Positions 35,429 through 43,883 of a DNA stretch of 64,000 bases are shown in pieces. The notes beneath the pieces are model-generated. The model searched no databases. It was not told the DNA's origin and saw nothing but the letters and a program-made list of their open reading frames with translations. Each line of letters starts with the position of its first letter. Position 1 is the first letter of the stretch. The DNA lies in the NCBI GenBank assembly GCA_017640615.1, contig JAEPQK010000002.1, forward strand, positions 806,001-870,000. The letters run 5' to 3'. A program made the translations under genes and the position numbers. The stretch is from Rhizobiaceae bacterium (GTDB lineage Bacteria > Pseudomonadota > Alphaproteobacteria > Rhizobiales > Rhizobiaceae).

Positions 35429-35441
35429 AAACATCGTTTCA
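35429..35441. promoter_or_regulatory. Palindromic site upstream of the M28 peptidase gene
   Basis: The perfect palindrome GAAAC-ATC-GTTTC lies 28 bases before the peptidase start codon. Its core AAACATCGTTTC differs by one base from the core of the palindrome in the racemase-IclR intergenic region, which suggests the same regulator acts at both promoters. Confidence 0.5.
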
Positions 35442-35469
35442 TTCAATAAAACACTGGAGGAGGGTCCCC

Positions 35470-37197
35470 ATGGACAAGCTTGAGTCCGATATTCTGTCCC
35501 AAGTGACGATTGATGAGCCGTGGGGGCTCGTCGAGAGCTTTTCGACCTTCAAACGCGAGCACCCGGACGATGTAAATCGCGGCATGGACGAGGTCGTCTC
35601 GCGGCTCAGAAAACACGGCGTTGAGGTAAAGGTTCACGAACCGAGCCTGCATCTCAGCCTCCCCGGTCAGGCGCGCGTAGAGGCCGATGGCAAAACCATT
35701 CGCGCCAAGCCGCCGGCATACAGCGTCGATGTTCGCGACGGCCTCACCGGCAAGCTTGTCTACATTGGCGCACGCCACAACGTGATGATCGAGGACATGT
35801 TCGAGCAGAAGGTCGAGAGTACGGCCGAAGTCGCCAATCTCGTCCGCGGCAAGATCGTTATGTCGGAAGGCTTTGCCAGCCCTGGCCTCGTCGCGCAGTT
35901 CGAAGAACTTGGCGCGATCGGTGTCGTTGGAATTAATCCGGGCGTCGACATTCACTGGGGCATCTGCACGTCGATCTGGGGCACGCCGGATCTCGACGAT
36001 CTGCCCCGCAAACCGAAGATCCCCGCAGTTGCGGTGAACAAGCCCGACGGTCAGTCGCTGATCGAAATCGCCGAAAAAGGCGGTGAAGTCACTCTCTTCA
36101 CCGAGATGGAAGAAGGCTGGTTCAAGTCCAAGCTGCCGGAGGTCTTCATCCCGGGCACGGAAGAGCCCGAAAAGTACGTATTTCTGCACGGCCATCTCGA
36201 CAGCTGGGATGTCGGCGTGGGCGACAATGCAACCGGCGATGCGACGATGCTCGAGATCGCACGTGTGCTTTGGGAAAACCGTGACAAGCTTAAGCGTTCG
36301 GTGCGCATCTGCTGGTGGCCCGGCCATTCCACCGGCCGCTACGCCGGCTCGACCTGGTTCGCGGATGAATTCGCGCTCGATCTGGAGCAGAATGCTGTTT
36401 CTCAGGTCAATTGCGACAGCCCCGGTTGCCGCTGGGCGACAGAGTTCATCAATCTTTCGCGGATGAGCGAAACCGAGGATTTCCTCGCCGAGGTGATCAA
36501 GGAGGTTGCCGGCAAGTCGATTGAAGGCGAACGCCCTCACCGCGCCGGCGACTATTCCTTCAACAATATCGGCATTTCGTCCTACCTGATGCTGTCATCC
36601 ACGATGCCGGACGTGCTGCGCGAGGAGAAGGGCTACTACACGGTGGGCGGCTGCGGCGGCAACATTGCCTGGCACACCGAGAACGATACGCTAGAAATCG
36701 CCGACCGCGAAATCCTGCTGCGCGATATCAAGGTCTATTTGCTGGCAGTGCTGCGCAACGCGAACGCTGAGATTCTTCCCTTCGACTGGCGCGCGACGAC
36801 GAAGGAATTCGCCGAGACGGTTGCCGAGTACCAGAAGGCTGCCGGCAATCACTTCGATCTGTCGGCTTCGAAGGAAGCCGTTTCTGAGCTCGATGCGGCG
36901 CTCAAGGACTTCTACGCAAATGTCAAATCCGGTAAGGTCAAGCCGGCAGCGGCCAATACGGTGATCCAGGACCTGGCGCGCATTCTGGTGCCGATCAACT
37001 TCACCGAAGTTCCGCGCTTCCGGCATGATCCCGCGCTCACAATACCGCCGTTGCCGTCCATTGCGGCGGCCGCCGAACTCGACAAATACGACGACTACTC
37101 GATCGGCTTTGCCAAGACCCAGCTCGTGCGCGGACAGAACCGTCTGATCGCGGCGCTGCGCCAGGCTCGCCGCCACATCGAACTCCTGGCCGGTTGA
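35470..37197 (+). CDS. M28 family zinc metallopeptidase with PA-type insertion
   Basis: This 575-residue peptidase belongs to clan MH, family M28 (aminopeptidase Y / glutamate carboxypeptidase II-like). The zinc signature HGHLDSWDVGVGDNATG is near residues 240 to 256, the catalytic Glu region is shifted to WPGHSTGRYAGS near 280, and a later metal-binding His lies in IAWHTENDTLE. An N-terminal PA-like domain (about 90 to 210) is visible (YIGARHN, IVMSEGFASPG, GAIGVVGINPG). No signal peptide is present, so it should be cytoplasmic. The expected Glu-Glu pair of M28 enzymes is not obvious (HST in its place), so catalysis should be checked. The start follows a strong GGAGGAGGG. It probably acts with the neighbouring importer on small peptides. 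Confidence 0.85.
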   Translation: MDKLESDILSQVTIDEPWGLVESFSTFKREHPDDVNRGMDEVVSRLRKHGVEVKVHEPSLHLSLPGQARVEADGKTIRAKPPAYSVDVRDGLTGKLVYIGARHNVMIEDMFEQKVESTAEVANLVRGKIVMSEGFASPGLVAQFEELGAIGVVGINPGVDIHWGICTSIWGTPDLDDLPRKPKIPAVAVNKPDGQSLIEIAEKGGEVTLFTEMEEGWFKSKLPEVFIPGTEEPEKYVFLHGHLDSWDVGVGDNATGDATMLEIARVLWENRDKLKRSVRICWWPGHSTGRYAGSTWFADEFALDLEQNAVSQVNCDSPGCRWATEFINLSRMSETEDFLAEVIKEVAGKSIEGERPHRAGDYSFNNIGISSYLMLSSTMPDVLREEKGYYTVGGCGGNIAWHTENDTLEIADREILLRDIKVYLLAVLRNANAEILPFDWRATTKEFAETVAEYQKAAGNHFDLSASKEAVSELDAALKDFYANVKSGKVKPAAANTVIQDLARILVPINFTEVPRFRHDPALTIPPLPSIAAAAELDKYDDYSIGFAKTQLVRGQNRLIAALRQARRHIELLAG

Positions 37198-37210
37198 CCG
37201 CGGCCTTCTT

Positions 37211-37243
37211 CGCCCGGCCTCTGAGATTTCTCGGGGCCGGGCG
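37211..37243 (+). terminator. Hairpin terminator after the M28 peptidase gene
   Basis: A 9-base-pair stem, CGCCCGGCC (37211-37219) with GGCCGGGCG (37235-37243), starts 13 bases after the peptidase stop codon and is followed by TCCTTTCC. It separates the peptidase from the photolyase operon. Confidence 0.6.
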
Positions 37244-37390
37244 TCCTTTCCCTGTTGGCTCAGCCGCGAACCCACCCAGCTGTTCCTCAGTTCCATTCTT
37301 TCCCGTTCCCGCTGATTGCGGCGTCGGGCTTGCCGTGGCGGCAGCATCGCCTAGTTTGACGGGTTCCAGCCCTCGGAGCCCCTGCCCTGA

Positions 37391-38869
37391 ATGTCATCCC
37401 AAACGAACAGCGACACCGACCCTGAAAAGCCGGTTGTCGTTCTTTTTCGCCATGACCTGCGCCTAGGCGACAATCGGGCGCTGGCAACAGCCACTGAGAG
37501 CAGCAAGCCGGTCATCGCGCTCTTTGTCTTCGATGAGATTTCGCCAGACATACGTCCCATCGGCGGCGCGCGGCGCTGGTGGCTTCATCAATCGCTGACC
37601 GAACTTGCCAAAGCGCTCGAAAAACTCGGCGCAACGCTCATTCTTCGTCGCGGCGAAACCCAGTCTGTCGTAGAGGATGTCATCGACAAGTCTGGCGCAG
37701 ACATGGTGCTTTGGAACCGGCGCTACGACCCGCCCGCGATCGAGGTCGACAAGGCGCTCAAGTCTAGCCTGAATGACCGCGATATCGCCTGCGCGAGCTT
37801 CGACGGTCAGCTGCTGCACGAACCCTGGAAATTGAAGACCGGCAGTGGCGGCTTCTACAAGGTCTACACGCCATTCTGGCGCGCATTCACCTCAGAGGAC
37901 GAACCGCGCAAGACGCTCGACGCGCCAACCAAACTTCGAGGCTTCGAAGGCGAACTGGCTTCGGACAGGCTTGATGAATGGAAGTTGCTGCCAACGAAGC
38001 CCGACTGGTCCGGTGGCCTGCGCGACGCATGGACACCCGGCGAAGCGGGTGCTCAAGATCGGCTCTCCGATTTCATCGACGAAGCGCTCAAGGACTATGC
38101 CGATAAGCGCGACCGCCCGGACCGCGAAAGCACGTCGCGTCTGTCACCGCACCTCGCACATGGCGAGATCACGCCGTTCCAGATCTGGGACGCGGTGTCG
38201 GGGCTGAGCGACAAGCTCGGCGATGACGTGCTGAAGTTCCGCAAGGAACTGGTTTGGCGCGAATTTGCCTGGCACTTGCTCTTCCACAATCCCGATCTTG
38301 CGCGCACCAACTTCAACCGAGACTTCGACGACTTTCCCTGGCGACGTGACAAGCAAGCACTGAAAGCCTGGCAGAAAGGCCAGACAGGGTACCCGATCGT
38401 CGATGCCGGCATGCGCCAGCTGTGGGAAACGGGCTGGATGCACAACCGTGTGCGCATGGTCGTTGCCTCCTTCCTCACAAAGCATCTGCTGCTTGACTGG
38501 CGCGAGGGCGAGGCCTGGTTCTGGGACACGCTGGTCGACGCCGATGCCGCCAACAATCCAGCCTCATGGCAGTGGGTCGCTGGCTGCGGAGCTGATGCCG
38601 CGCCCTATTTCCGCATCTTCAATCCTATCCTGCAGGGCGAGAAGTTTGACCCCAGGGGCGATTACGTCCGACACTTCGTGCCTGAACTGACCGATGAGGA
38701 CGCCGAAACCATCCACGAACCAGCTGCGAAAAAAGCAAAGAAATCCGCGTCTAAGGTGAAACTCTCCGGAGATTATCCCGTAGCTCTCATTGACCACCGC
38801 GAGGCGCGCGAACGTGCTCTTGCGGCCTACCAGAAGCTGCGGGGAGCACATGAACATCATTCCGATTAG
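37391..38869 (+). CDS. phrB: Deoxyribodipyrimidine photolyase (CPD class I)
   Basis: This 492-residue photolyase uses blue light to split cyclobutane pyrimidine dimers. The N-terminal antenna domain starts with VVLFRHDLRLGDNRAL. The C-terminal FAD domain carries the family signatures SRLSPHLAHGEI, WREFAWHLL, TGYPIVDAGMRQLWETGWMHNRVRM and DADAANNPASWQWVAGCG, ending with FNPILQGEKFDP. The region between residues about 440 and 460 is Lys-rich (AAKKAKKSASKVK) and probably flexible. It heads a four-gene run with an FAD oxidoreductase, a DUF1365 protein and a cyclopropane-synthase-like methyltransferase, a combination found in light- and singlet-oxygen-induced regulons of alphaproteobacteria. The following gene starts inside its last 20 bases. 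Confidence 0.96.
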   Translation: MSSQTNSDTDPEKPVVVLFRHDLRLGDNRALATATESSKPVIALFVFDEISPDIRPIGGARRWWLHQSLTELAKALEKLGATLILRRGETQSVVEDVIDKSGADMVLWNRRYDPPAIEVDKALKSSLNDRDIACASFDGQLLHEPWKLKTGSGGFYKVYTPFWRAFTSEDEPRKTLDAPTKLRGFEGELASDRLDEWKLLPTKPDWSGGLRDAWTPGEAGAQDRLSDFIDEALKDYADKRDRPDRESTSRLSPHLAHGEITPFQIWDAVSGLSDKLGDDVLKFRKELVWREFAWHLLFHNPDLARTNFNRDFDDFPWRRDKQALKAWQKGQTGYPIVDAGMRQLWETGWMHNRVRMVVASFLTKHLLLDWREGEAWFWDTLVDADAANNPASWQWVAGCGADAAPYFRIFNPILQGEKFDPRGDYVRHFVPELTDEDAETIHEPAAKKAKKSASKVKLSGDYPVALIDHREARERALAAYQKLRGAHEHHSD

Positions 38870-40181
38870 CCGGGGAATCTCGGGCCGGCCGAAAATTGCA
38901 GTCATCGGTTCCGGAATTTCAGGCTCATCCGCGGCCTGGGCGCTGACGCAAAATGCCGACGTCACGCTGTTCGAGGCGGGCGCTGAGCCGGGAGGACATA
39001 CGGCAACGGTAGACATCGATTACGACGGAACCCCGATCGCGGTCGATACGGGCTTCATCGTCTACAACGAACGCAACTATCCCGAGCTGACGGCGCTTTT
39101 CGAACTGCTCGATGTCGAAACCATCGAGAGCGATATGGGCTTCTCTCTATCGCTAGATGGCGGAAAGCTCGAATGGAGCGGCAGCACAATCCGCTCTATC
39201 TTTGCACAGCCGAAGAACCTGTTCTCGCCGCGTTTTCTGATCATGCTGCGCGAAATCATGCGCTTTAACGCCATCTGCGTGACCGACCGCAAGTCGGGAA
39301 TGCTTGGCGCCCGCACGATCGGCGAATATCTCGATTTCAGACGTTTCTCGCGCGAGTTCCGCGACAACTACCTGATCCCCATGGCGGCGGCCATCTGGTC
39401 GACACCGCGCATCAAGATGCTGGACTACCCCGCTGAAAGTTTCATCTCGTTCTTCGAAAACCATCGCCTCATCCATTGGAACCGGCCGGCCTGGCGCACA
39501 GTTAAAGGCGGAGCGCGCAATTATCTCGATCGCCTGCTGGCGCCGGTCACCGACATCCGCACCAACGCTCCCGTGAAAACGGTCATTCGTGATTCGTTGG
39601 GTGTCACCGTCTGGGCCGGCGATGCCGAGCCCGCGCGCTTCGACCAGATCGTCGTCGCGTCACACAGCGACCAAGCCCTTGCCATGCTGAGCGATGCCTC
39701 AGCTACCGAGCGCAGTCTGTTGTCAGCCGTTCCCTACAAGCCGAACCGAGTCGTTCTTCACCGTGACCCCCGGCTGATGCCAAAAAGCCGCCGCGCCTGG
39801 TCGGCTTGGAACTATATGCGCACCAGCGGTGAGGACGAGGTATGCGTTACCTACTGGATGAACCGCCTCCAGGGCATCGATGACAGCAAGCCGCTTTTCG
39901 TTTCGCTCAACCCGGTGATCGACCCGCGCGAGGAATTGACTTTCGGCGAGTGGAGCTACGACCACCCGCAATTTGATGCTGCCGCTCATGCTGCGCAGAT
40001 CAGGCTCGACGACATTCAAGGGGTGCGCCGCACATGGTTCGCTGGCGCGTGGACGGCAGCCGGATTCCACGAGGACGGGTTGCGGTCAGGCCTCAATGTC
40101 GCGCAGGCGCTAGGCGCGACCGTCCCGTGGCGCACTGAGGTCGAAGAGCAGCCAGCTGACCTGCCGCTGGCTGCCGAGTAG
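38850..40181 (+). CDS. NAD(P)-binding FAD oxidoreductase (amine-oxidase-like, COG2907)
   Basis: This 443-residue flavoprotein begins with the dinucleotide-binding motif IAVIGSGISGSSAAWAL near residue 17, followed by FEAGAEPGGHTATVDI. A C-terminal FAD-contact segment (TWFAGAWTAAGFHEDGLRSG) lies near residue 400. It belongs to the amine-oxidase/phytoene-desaturase superfamily, COG2907 branch. The ATG at 38850 has GGGGAG just upstream and overlaps the photolyase end by 20 bases. Members of this branch are almost always next to a DUF1365 gene and a cyclopropane-fatty-acid-synthase-like gene, as here, and are thought to modify unsaturated membrane fatty acids. The exact reaction is not deducible. 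Confidence 0.9.
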   Translation: MNIIPISRGISGRPKIAVIGSGISGSSAAWALTQNADVTLFEAGAEPGGHTATVDIDYDGTPIAVDTGFIVYNERNYPELTALFELLDVETIESDMGFSLSLDGGKLEWSGSTIRSIFAQPKNLFSPRFLIMLREIMRFNAICVTDRKSGMLGARTIGEYLDFRRFSREFRDNYLIPMAAAIWSTPRIKMLDYPAESFISFFENHRLIHWNRPAWRTVKGGARNYLDRLLAPVTDIRTNAPVKTVIRDSLGVTVWAGDAEPARFDQIVVASHSDQALAMLSDASATERSLLSAVPYKPNRVVLHRDPRLMPKSRRAWSAWNYMRTSGEDEVCVTYWMNRLQGIDDSKPLFVSLNPVIDPREELTFGEWSYDHPQFDAAAHAAQIRLDDIQGVRRTWFAGAWTAAGFHEDGLRSGLNVAQALGATVPWRTEVEEQPADLPLAAE

Positions 40182-40191
40182 GATTGCGGAG

Positions 40192-41031
40192 ATGGACCGC
40201 ATCACCACCATGACCGACAACGGACCGCCGCCGAGTGCAGCGGCGCGTCTCTATGTCGGTGAGGTCATGCACCAGCGGCTCAAACCGTTCGGTCATCGCT
40301 TCGCCTACAAGGTGTTTTCGATGCTGGTCGATATTGATCGCCTCGACGAGGTCGACCGCTTGTCGTCGCTGCTTTCAGTCAACAAGCGAAACCTTCTGTC
40401 TTTCCGCGAGAGGGACCAGACTGAACGCGACGGCGAAACGCTGCGCGCCTTCGCAGACCGGCTGTTGCGTCAGGCCGGCATCGCGGCCCCGGCCGAACGT
40501 ATCCTGCTCCTCAGCTATCCGCGCATATTCGGCTATGTGTTCAACCCGATCTCGGTCTATTTCGCCTACGGTACCGACGATGAGCTGATTGCGCTCATCT
40601 ACGCGGTGCGCAACACATTCGGCGAGCGGCATACATATGTCGCCCCCGTCGAGCGCGGCGATCTGAGTGAGGCTGGCATCCGCCAGACCCGCGCCAAGCT
40701 TTTCCATGTGTCGCCGTTTATCGGCATGGATGCGCGTTACCACTTCCGTATTTTGCCGCCGGGTAAGGCGGTAAGACTGCGCATTCATGAAACGGAAGCC
40801 GGCGAAGCATTGCTGGCCGCCACGTTTTCCGGGCGCGCGCGGCCCGTTTCCACCACAGCCCTTGCAGCAAACCTCTTGCGTATTCCGTTCATGACATGGA
40901 AAATCATGGCGGGAATCCACTGGGAAGCCCTGAAACTGTGGCTTAAGGGCGCCCGGTTCCACAAGTCGCCGCCGCCGCCCCACCCCGTCAGTTTCAGTGA
41001 TGCCGGTCGTCACACGGCTCCTGGTGAATAG
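40192..41031 (+). CDS. DUF1365 domain-containing protein
   Basis: This 279-residue protein of the DUF1365 family (COG3496) contains LYVGEVMHQRLKP and RFAYKVFSMLVDIDRL near the N-terminus, then SYPRIFGYVFNPISVYFAY, FGERHTYV and FHVSPFIGMDARYHFRI. No membrane segment or enzyme motif is evident, and the function of the family is unknown. It lies 10 bases after the oxidoreductase gene and about 60 bases before the methyltransferase gene, in the conserved trio with both. It is presumably an accessory to the lipid-modifying reaction. Confidence 0.92.
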   Translation: MDRITTMTDNGPPPSAAARLYVGEVMHQRLKPFGHRFAYKVFSMLVDIDRLDEVDRLSSLLSVNKRNLLSFRERDQTERDGETLRAFADRLLRQAGIAAPAERILLLSYPRIFGYVFNPISVYFAYGTDDELIALIYAVRNTFGERHTYVAPVERGDLSEAGIRQTRAKLFHVSPFIGMDARYHFRILPPGKAVRLRIHETEAGEALLAATFSGRARPVSTTALAANLLRIPFMTWKIMAGIHWEALKLWLKGARFHKSPPPPHPVSFSDAGRHTAPGE

Positions 41032-41091
41032 CCGCTAGGCGGCGAATTTGGAGGCCACTGCCAGTCGCTGGCAGCAGGAAGAGGCGTGCTT

Positions 41092-42330
41092 ATGGGCGGG
41101 AGCGAGGTCAAGGCGGTTAGCCTTACGGCGGAAAACCATGCGCAGATGACGCGGGGGCTGCCGGCAAAGGCGCGCACGGCGCTGCGTCTTTTGATGGCGC
41201 TGCCAAAGGGCACCCTCACGATCAACATGCCTGACGGCCGTCGCGTGAAGGTGGGCGGCAATGCGCCGGGACCGGATGCTGAGTTGACTCTCAAGAACTG
41301 GCGGTTGCCCGGACGCGCCTTCTCCGGCGCGACGATTGGCGTGGCCGAATCCTTCATAGACGGAGACTGGGACAGCCCCGACGTCACGCGCTTTCTAGAG
41401 CTTTTCGTGGTCAACGAAAATGCCGGCGAGGAACTGGCCGGGGGCGCTAACTGGTTCATGGGCGCCATTCAGCGCTTCCGCCACTGGCTCAACGAAAACA
41501 CCCGCACGCGCGCACAGAAGAACATCTCGGCGCATTACGATCTAGGCAATGCGTTTTACCGCGAATGGCTCGACCCTTCGATGACCTACTCCTCCGCGCT
41601 CTATTCCACCGGCGCAAACGACCTGGAGCGCGCTCAAGCCGAGAAATATCGCGCGCTGGTCACCGATACCGGCATTCAAAGTGGTGACCATGTTCTGGAA
41701 ATCGGCTGCGGCTGGGGCGGCTTCGCCGAATTCGCTGCCCGCGAGATCGGCTGCAAGGTCACCGGTCTCACCATCAGCCGCGAACAGCACGATTTCGCGA
41801 AGGAGCGCATCCAAAAGGCTGGGCTCAACGATAAGGTCGAGATCAAATTTCAGGACTATCGCGACGAAACCGGCACATATGACCGCATCGCATCGATCGA
41901 GATGTTCGAGGCCGTTGGGGAAAAATACTGGCCTGTATTCTTCGGCAAGATGAAGGAGTGTCTCAGGCCCGACGGCACAGCAGGCCTGCAGATCATCACA
42001 ATCAACGAAAATGCATTCGAGCGTTATCGCTCACGCGTCGATTTCATTCAGCGTTATGTCTTCCCAGGCGGCATGCTGCCGACGCCGCAGCTTCTGCAAA
42101 CGCTCGGTGCGGAACAGGGCCTCGCCTATCTGCGCGAGCGCGTTTTCCCGCAGGATTACGCGCGCACGCTGGCCGAATGGCGCACACGGTTCCAGGATTC
42201 CTGGGACAAGATCGTCCATATGGGCTTCGACGAGCGCTTCCGCCGCCTGTGGGAATTCTACCTGCATTATTGCGAGGCGGGTTTCCGCGCCGAATATATC
42301 GACGTAAGGCAGGTCGTGTACAAAGCGTGA
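41092..42330 (+). CDS. Cyclopropane-fatty-acyl-phospholipid synthase family methyltransferase
   Basis: This 412-residue SAM-dependent methyltransferase belongs to the CFA synthase family, which transfers a methyl or methylene group onto double bonds of membrane phospholipid acyl chains. The N-terminal domain spans about residues 1 to 125. The catalytic domain starts with ISAHYDLGNAFYREWLDPSMTYSSA, has the SAM motif VLEIGCGWGGFAEFA near residue 200, and contains SIEMFEAVGEKYWPVFF and QRYVFPGGMLPT. ATG at 41092 is chosen over an upstream GTG because GAGG is 7 bases before it. Together with the FAD oxidoreductase and DUF1365 protein it may make cyclopropane, methyl-branched or furan-type fatty acids. 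Which one is unknown. Confidence 0.92.
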   Translation: MGGSEVKAVSLTAENHAQMTRGLPAKARTALRLLMALPKGTLTINMPDGRRVKVGGNAPGPDAELTLKNWRLPGRAFSGATIGVAESFIDGDWDSPDVTRFLELFVVNENAGEELAGGANWFMGAIQRFRHWLNENTRTRAQKNISAHYDLGNAFYREWLDPSMTYSSALYSTGANDLERAQAEKYRALVTDTGIQSGDHVLEIGCGWGGFAEFAAREIGCKVTGLTISREQHDFAKERIQKAGLNDKVEIKFQDYRDETGTYDRIASIEMFEAVGEKYWPVFFGKMKECLRPDGTAGLQIITINENAFERYRSRVDFIQRYVFPGGMLPTPQLLQTLGAEQGLAYLRERVFPQDYARTLAEWRTRFQDSWDKIVHMGFDERFRRLWEFYLHYCEAGFRAEYIDVRQVVYKA

Positions 42331-42389
42331 GCCTGTGAGCCCGCGCGTCCTCGCCCAATTCCGTCACCCAGCCGCGGCGTCGCCTTCCG

Positions 42390-43835
42390 ATGAATGCCGA
42401 TAGCATCCAACCCAGCCGCGCTCTGCTTTTAGCCGCGCTTGCCGTCCTCATTTGCCTCAAGACGGCAATGCTCTTCGCGCCGCCCATCGGCGACGAGGCC
42501 TATTACTGGATGTGGGGGCAGTTTCTCGACTGGTCCTATCATGACCATCCGCCGCTGAACGCGCTGCTATTGAGGGCATCGTACGAGCTGTTTGGCTGGA
42601 ACCTGTTCGCGTTGCGGGCCCCCGGTCTCCTCACATGGGCGATATCGTTCGCGGTTATCGGTTGGTGGGGCGTGCGGCTTGCCGGGCAAGGCGGCGCGCT
42701 GGCAGCGATCGTGATTGCAGGCATTTCTCCGCTTTTCTTCGTTTTCCAATCGATCGTTTACAACGACCACGCGTTGATTGCAGGCATCCTGGTGTCGGTG
42801 CATTTCTTCGTGCTGTTCGTCGAAAGCAGCGAAAGCGGGCGGCCGCGCTGGCTTCTGCTTTACGCCGCCGCGCTTTTCGTGGGCGTTCCTGCGCTGGCAA
42901 AATACTCCGCCGTTTTCATCGGGCTGGGCTATGCATTCTGGTTTTTGGGGACCCCGGCCGGCCGCAAGCTTCTCACCTCACCGCATGTGTGGCTTGCCGG
43001 TCTGTTGGCCTGCGCCACGCAGGTACCGGTGATCTGGTGGAATTACACGCATGATCTGACATCATTCCGGTTCCACTTCGCCGGCCGCTTCTTCGGCGCC
43101 CGGGACGCCATGTCGATCATGTGGCGGCTGTTCAATTTCCTCATCGTTGCGACGCTGATCTTTTCGCCGTTCCTGATCCCCGGGCTTGTCCGGTTCCTGC
43201 GAAATTCAGGCAATGGCGATCTCGCCCGCTTCCGCACGGTGGTTCGGCCAGCACTGCTGCTCTCGCTTGTCATCTTCTCGGCGTTCGCGCTCAGAATGCT
43301 GCCGCACTTCTACTGGCTGATACCGCCACTCGCGGCCTATCTGCCGGTCGCTGCAGTCTCGACGGGGCCGCGCGAGGCGCTTTGGCACATCGGCTTCAGC
43401 CTCTTCGTCACTGCTGTGCTGACCTTCCACATTGCGGTTGTTCCGGTGTCATCGCTATTCGGCATCCGGGGGGTCGAGGACGTGGCCTTCGGTGCAGTCG
43501 AAATCGCTGAACGCGCTCAAGCCGAGATGCAAGCCCGCGAGGCCGACCTGATGCTGACCACGAGCTACACGCTTGCCTCGCTCATCGGCTTCCACCTAAG
43601 GCGCACCGACATCTATTCCTATCTGCACACGCCAGAACAATATGACGTCTGGTTCAGATACGAGGATCACGCCGGCAAAAGCGCCATCGTCGTCACCGAC
43701 AGCCATCGCCCGGCCTATCAGCCGGAGCGTGACCGCTTCGAAAGCTTCGATGAAATCGGCAAAGTTCGCGCCACGCGGTTCGGCATCTTCGTGAACGAGT
43801 TCACGCTCTACCACGCAAAAGGATTGCGCCCTTGA
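42390..43835 (+). CDS. Membrane glycosyltransferase, ArnT/PMT family (GT83-like)
   Basis: This 481-residue multi-pass membrane protein resembles lipid-linked-sugar glycosyltransferases of the GT39/GT83 group. The first periplasmic loop carries the conserved acidic segment GDEAYYWMWGQFLDWSYHDHPPL near residue 35. About eleven hydrophobic helices follow, including the ALAKYSAVFIGLGYAFWFL region. A soluble C-terminal domain of about 120 residues ends the protein. Such enzymes transfer sugars from polyprenyl phosphates to lipid A, polysaccharide or protein. The acceptor is not deducible. The gene is preceded by the methyltransferase gene with a 59-base gap. Confidence 0.85.
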   Translation: MNADSIQPSRALLLAALAVLICLKTAMLFAPPIGDEAYYWMWGQFLDWSYHDHPPLNALLLRASYELFGWNLFALRAPGLLTWAISFAVIGWWGVRLAGQGGALAAIVIAGISPLFFVFQSIVYNDHALIAGILVSVHFFVLFVESSESGRPRWLLLYAAALFVGVPALAKYSAVFIGLGYAFWFLGTPAGRKLLTSPHVWLAGLLACATQVPVIWWNYTHDLTSFRFHFAGRFFGARDAMSIMWRLFNFLIVATLIFSPFLIPGLVRFLRNSGNGDLARFRTVVRPALLLSLVIFSAFALRMLPHFYWLIPPLAAYLPVAAVSTGPREALWHIGFSLFVTAVLTFHIAVVPVSSLFGIRGVEDVAFGAVEIAERAQAEMQAREADLMLTTSYTLASLIGFHLRRTDIYSYLHTPEQYDVWFRYEDHAGKSAIVVTDSHRPAYQPERDRFESFDEIGKVRATRFGIFVNEFTLYHAKGLRP

Positions 43836-43839
43836 ACAA

Positions 43840-43866
43840 AAGGCGCGCCAGATCGCGGCGCGCCTT
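43840..43866 (-). terminator. Hairpin terminator between convergent glycosyltransferase and nucleotidase genes
   Basis: A perfect 9-base-pair stem (AAGGCGCGC at 43840-43848 with GCGCGCCTT at 43858-43866) lies between the two convergent stop codons. On the minus strand it runs into TTTTGTT, so it best serves the nucleotidase gene, but may work both ways. Confidence 0.75.
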
Positions 43867-43883
43867 CCGATCCTGGCGATAGC

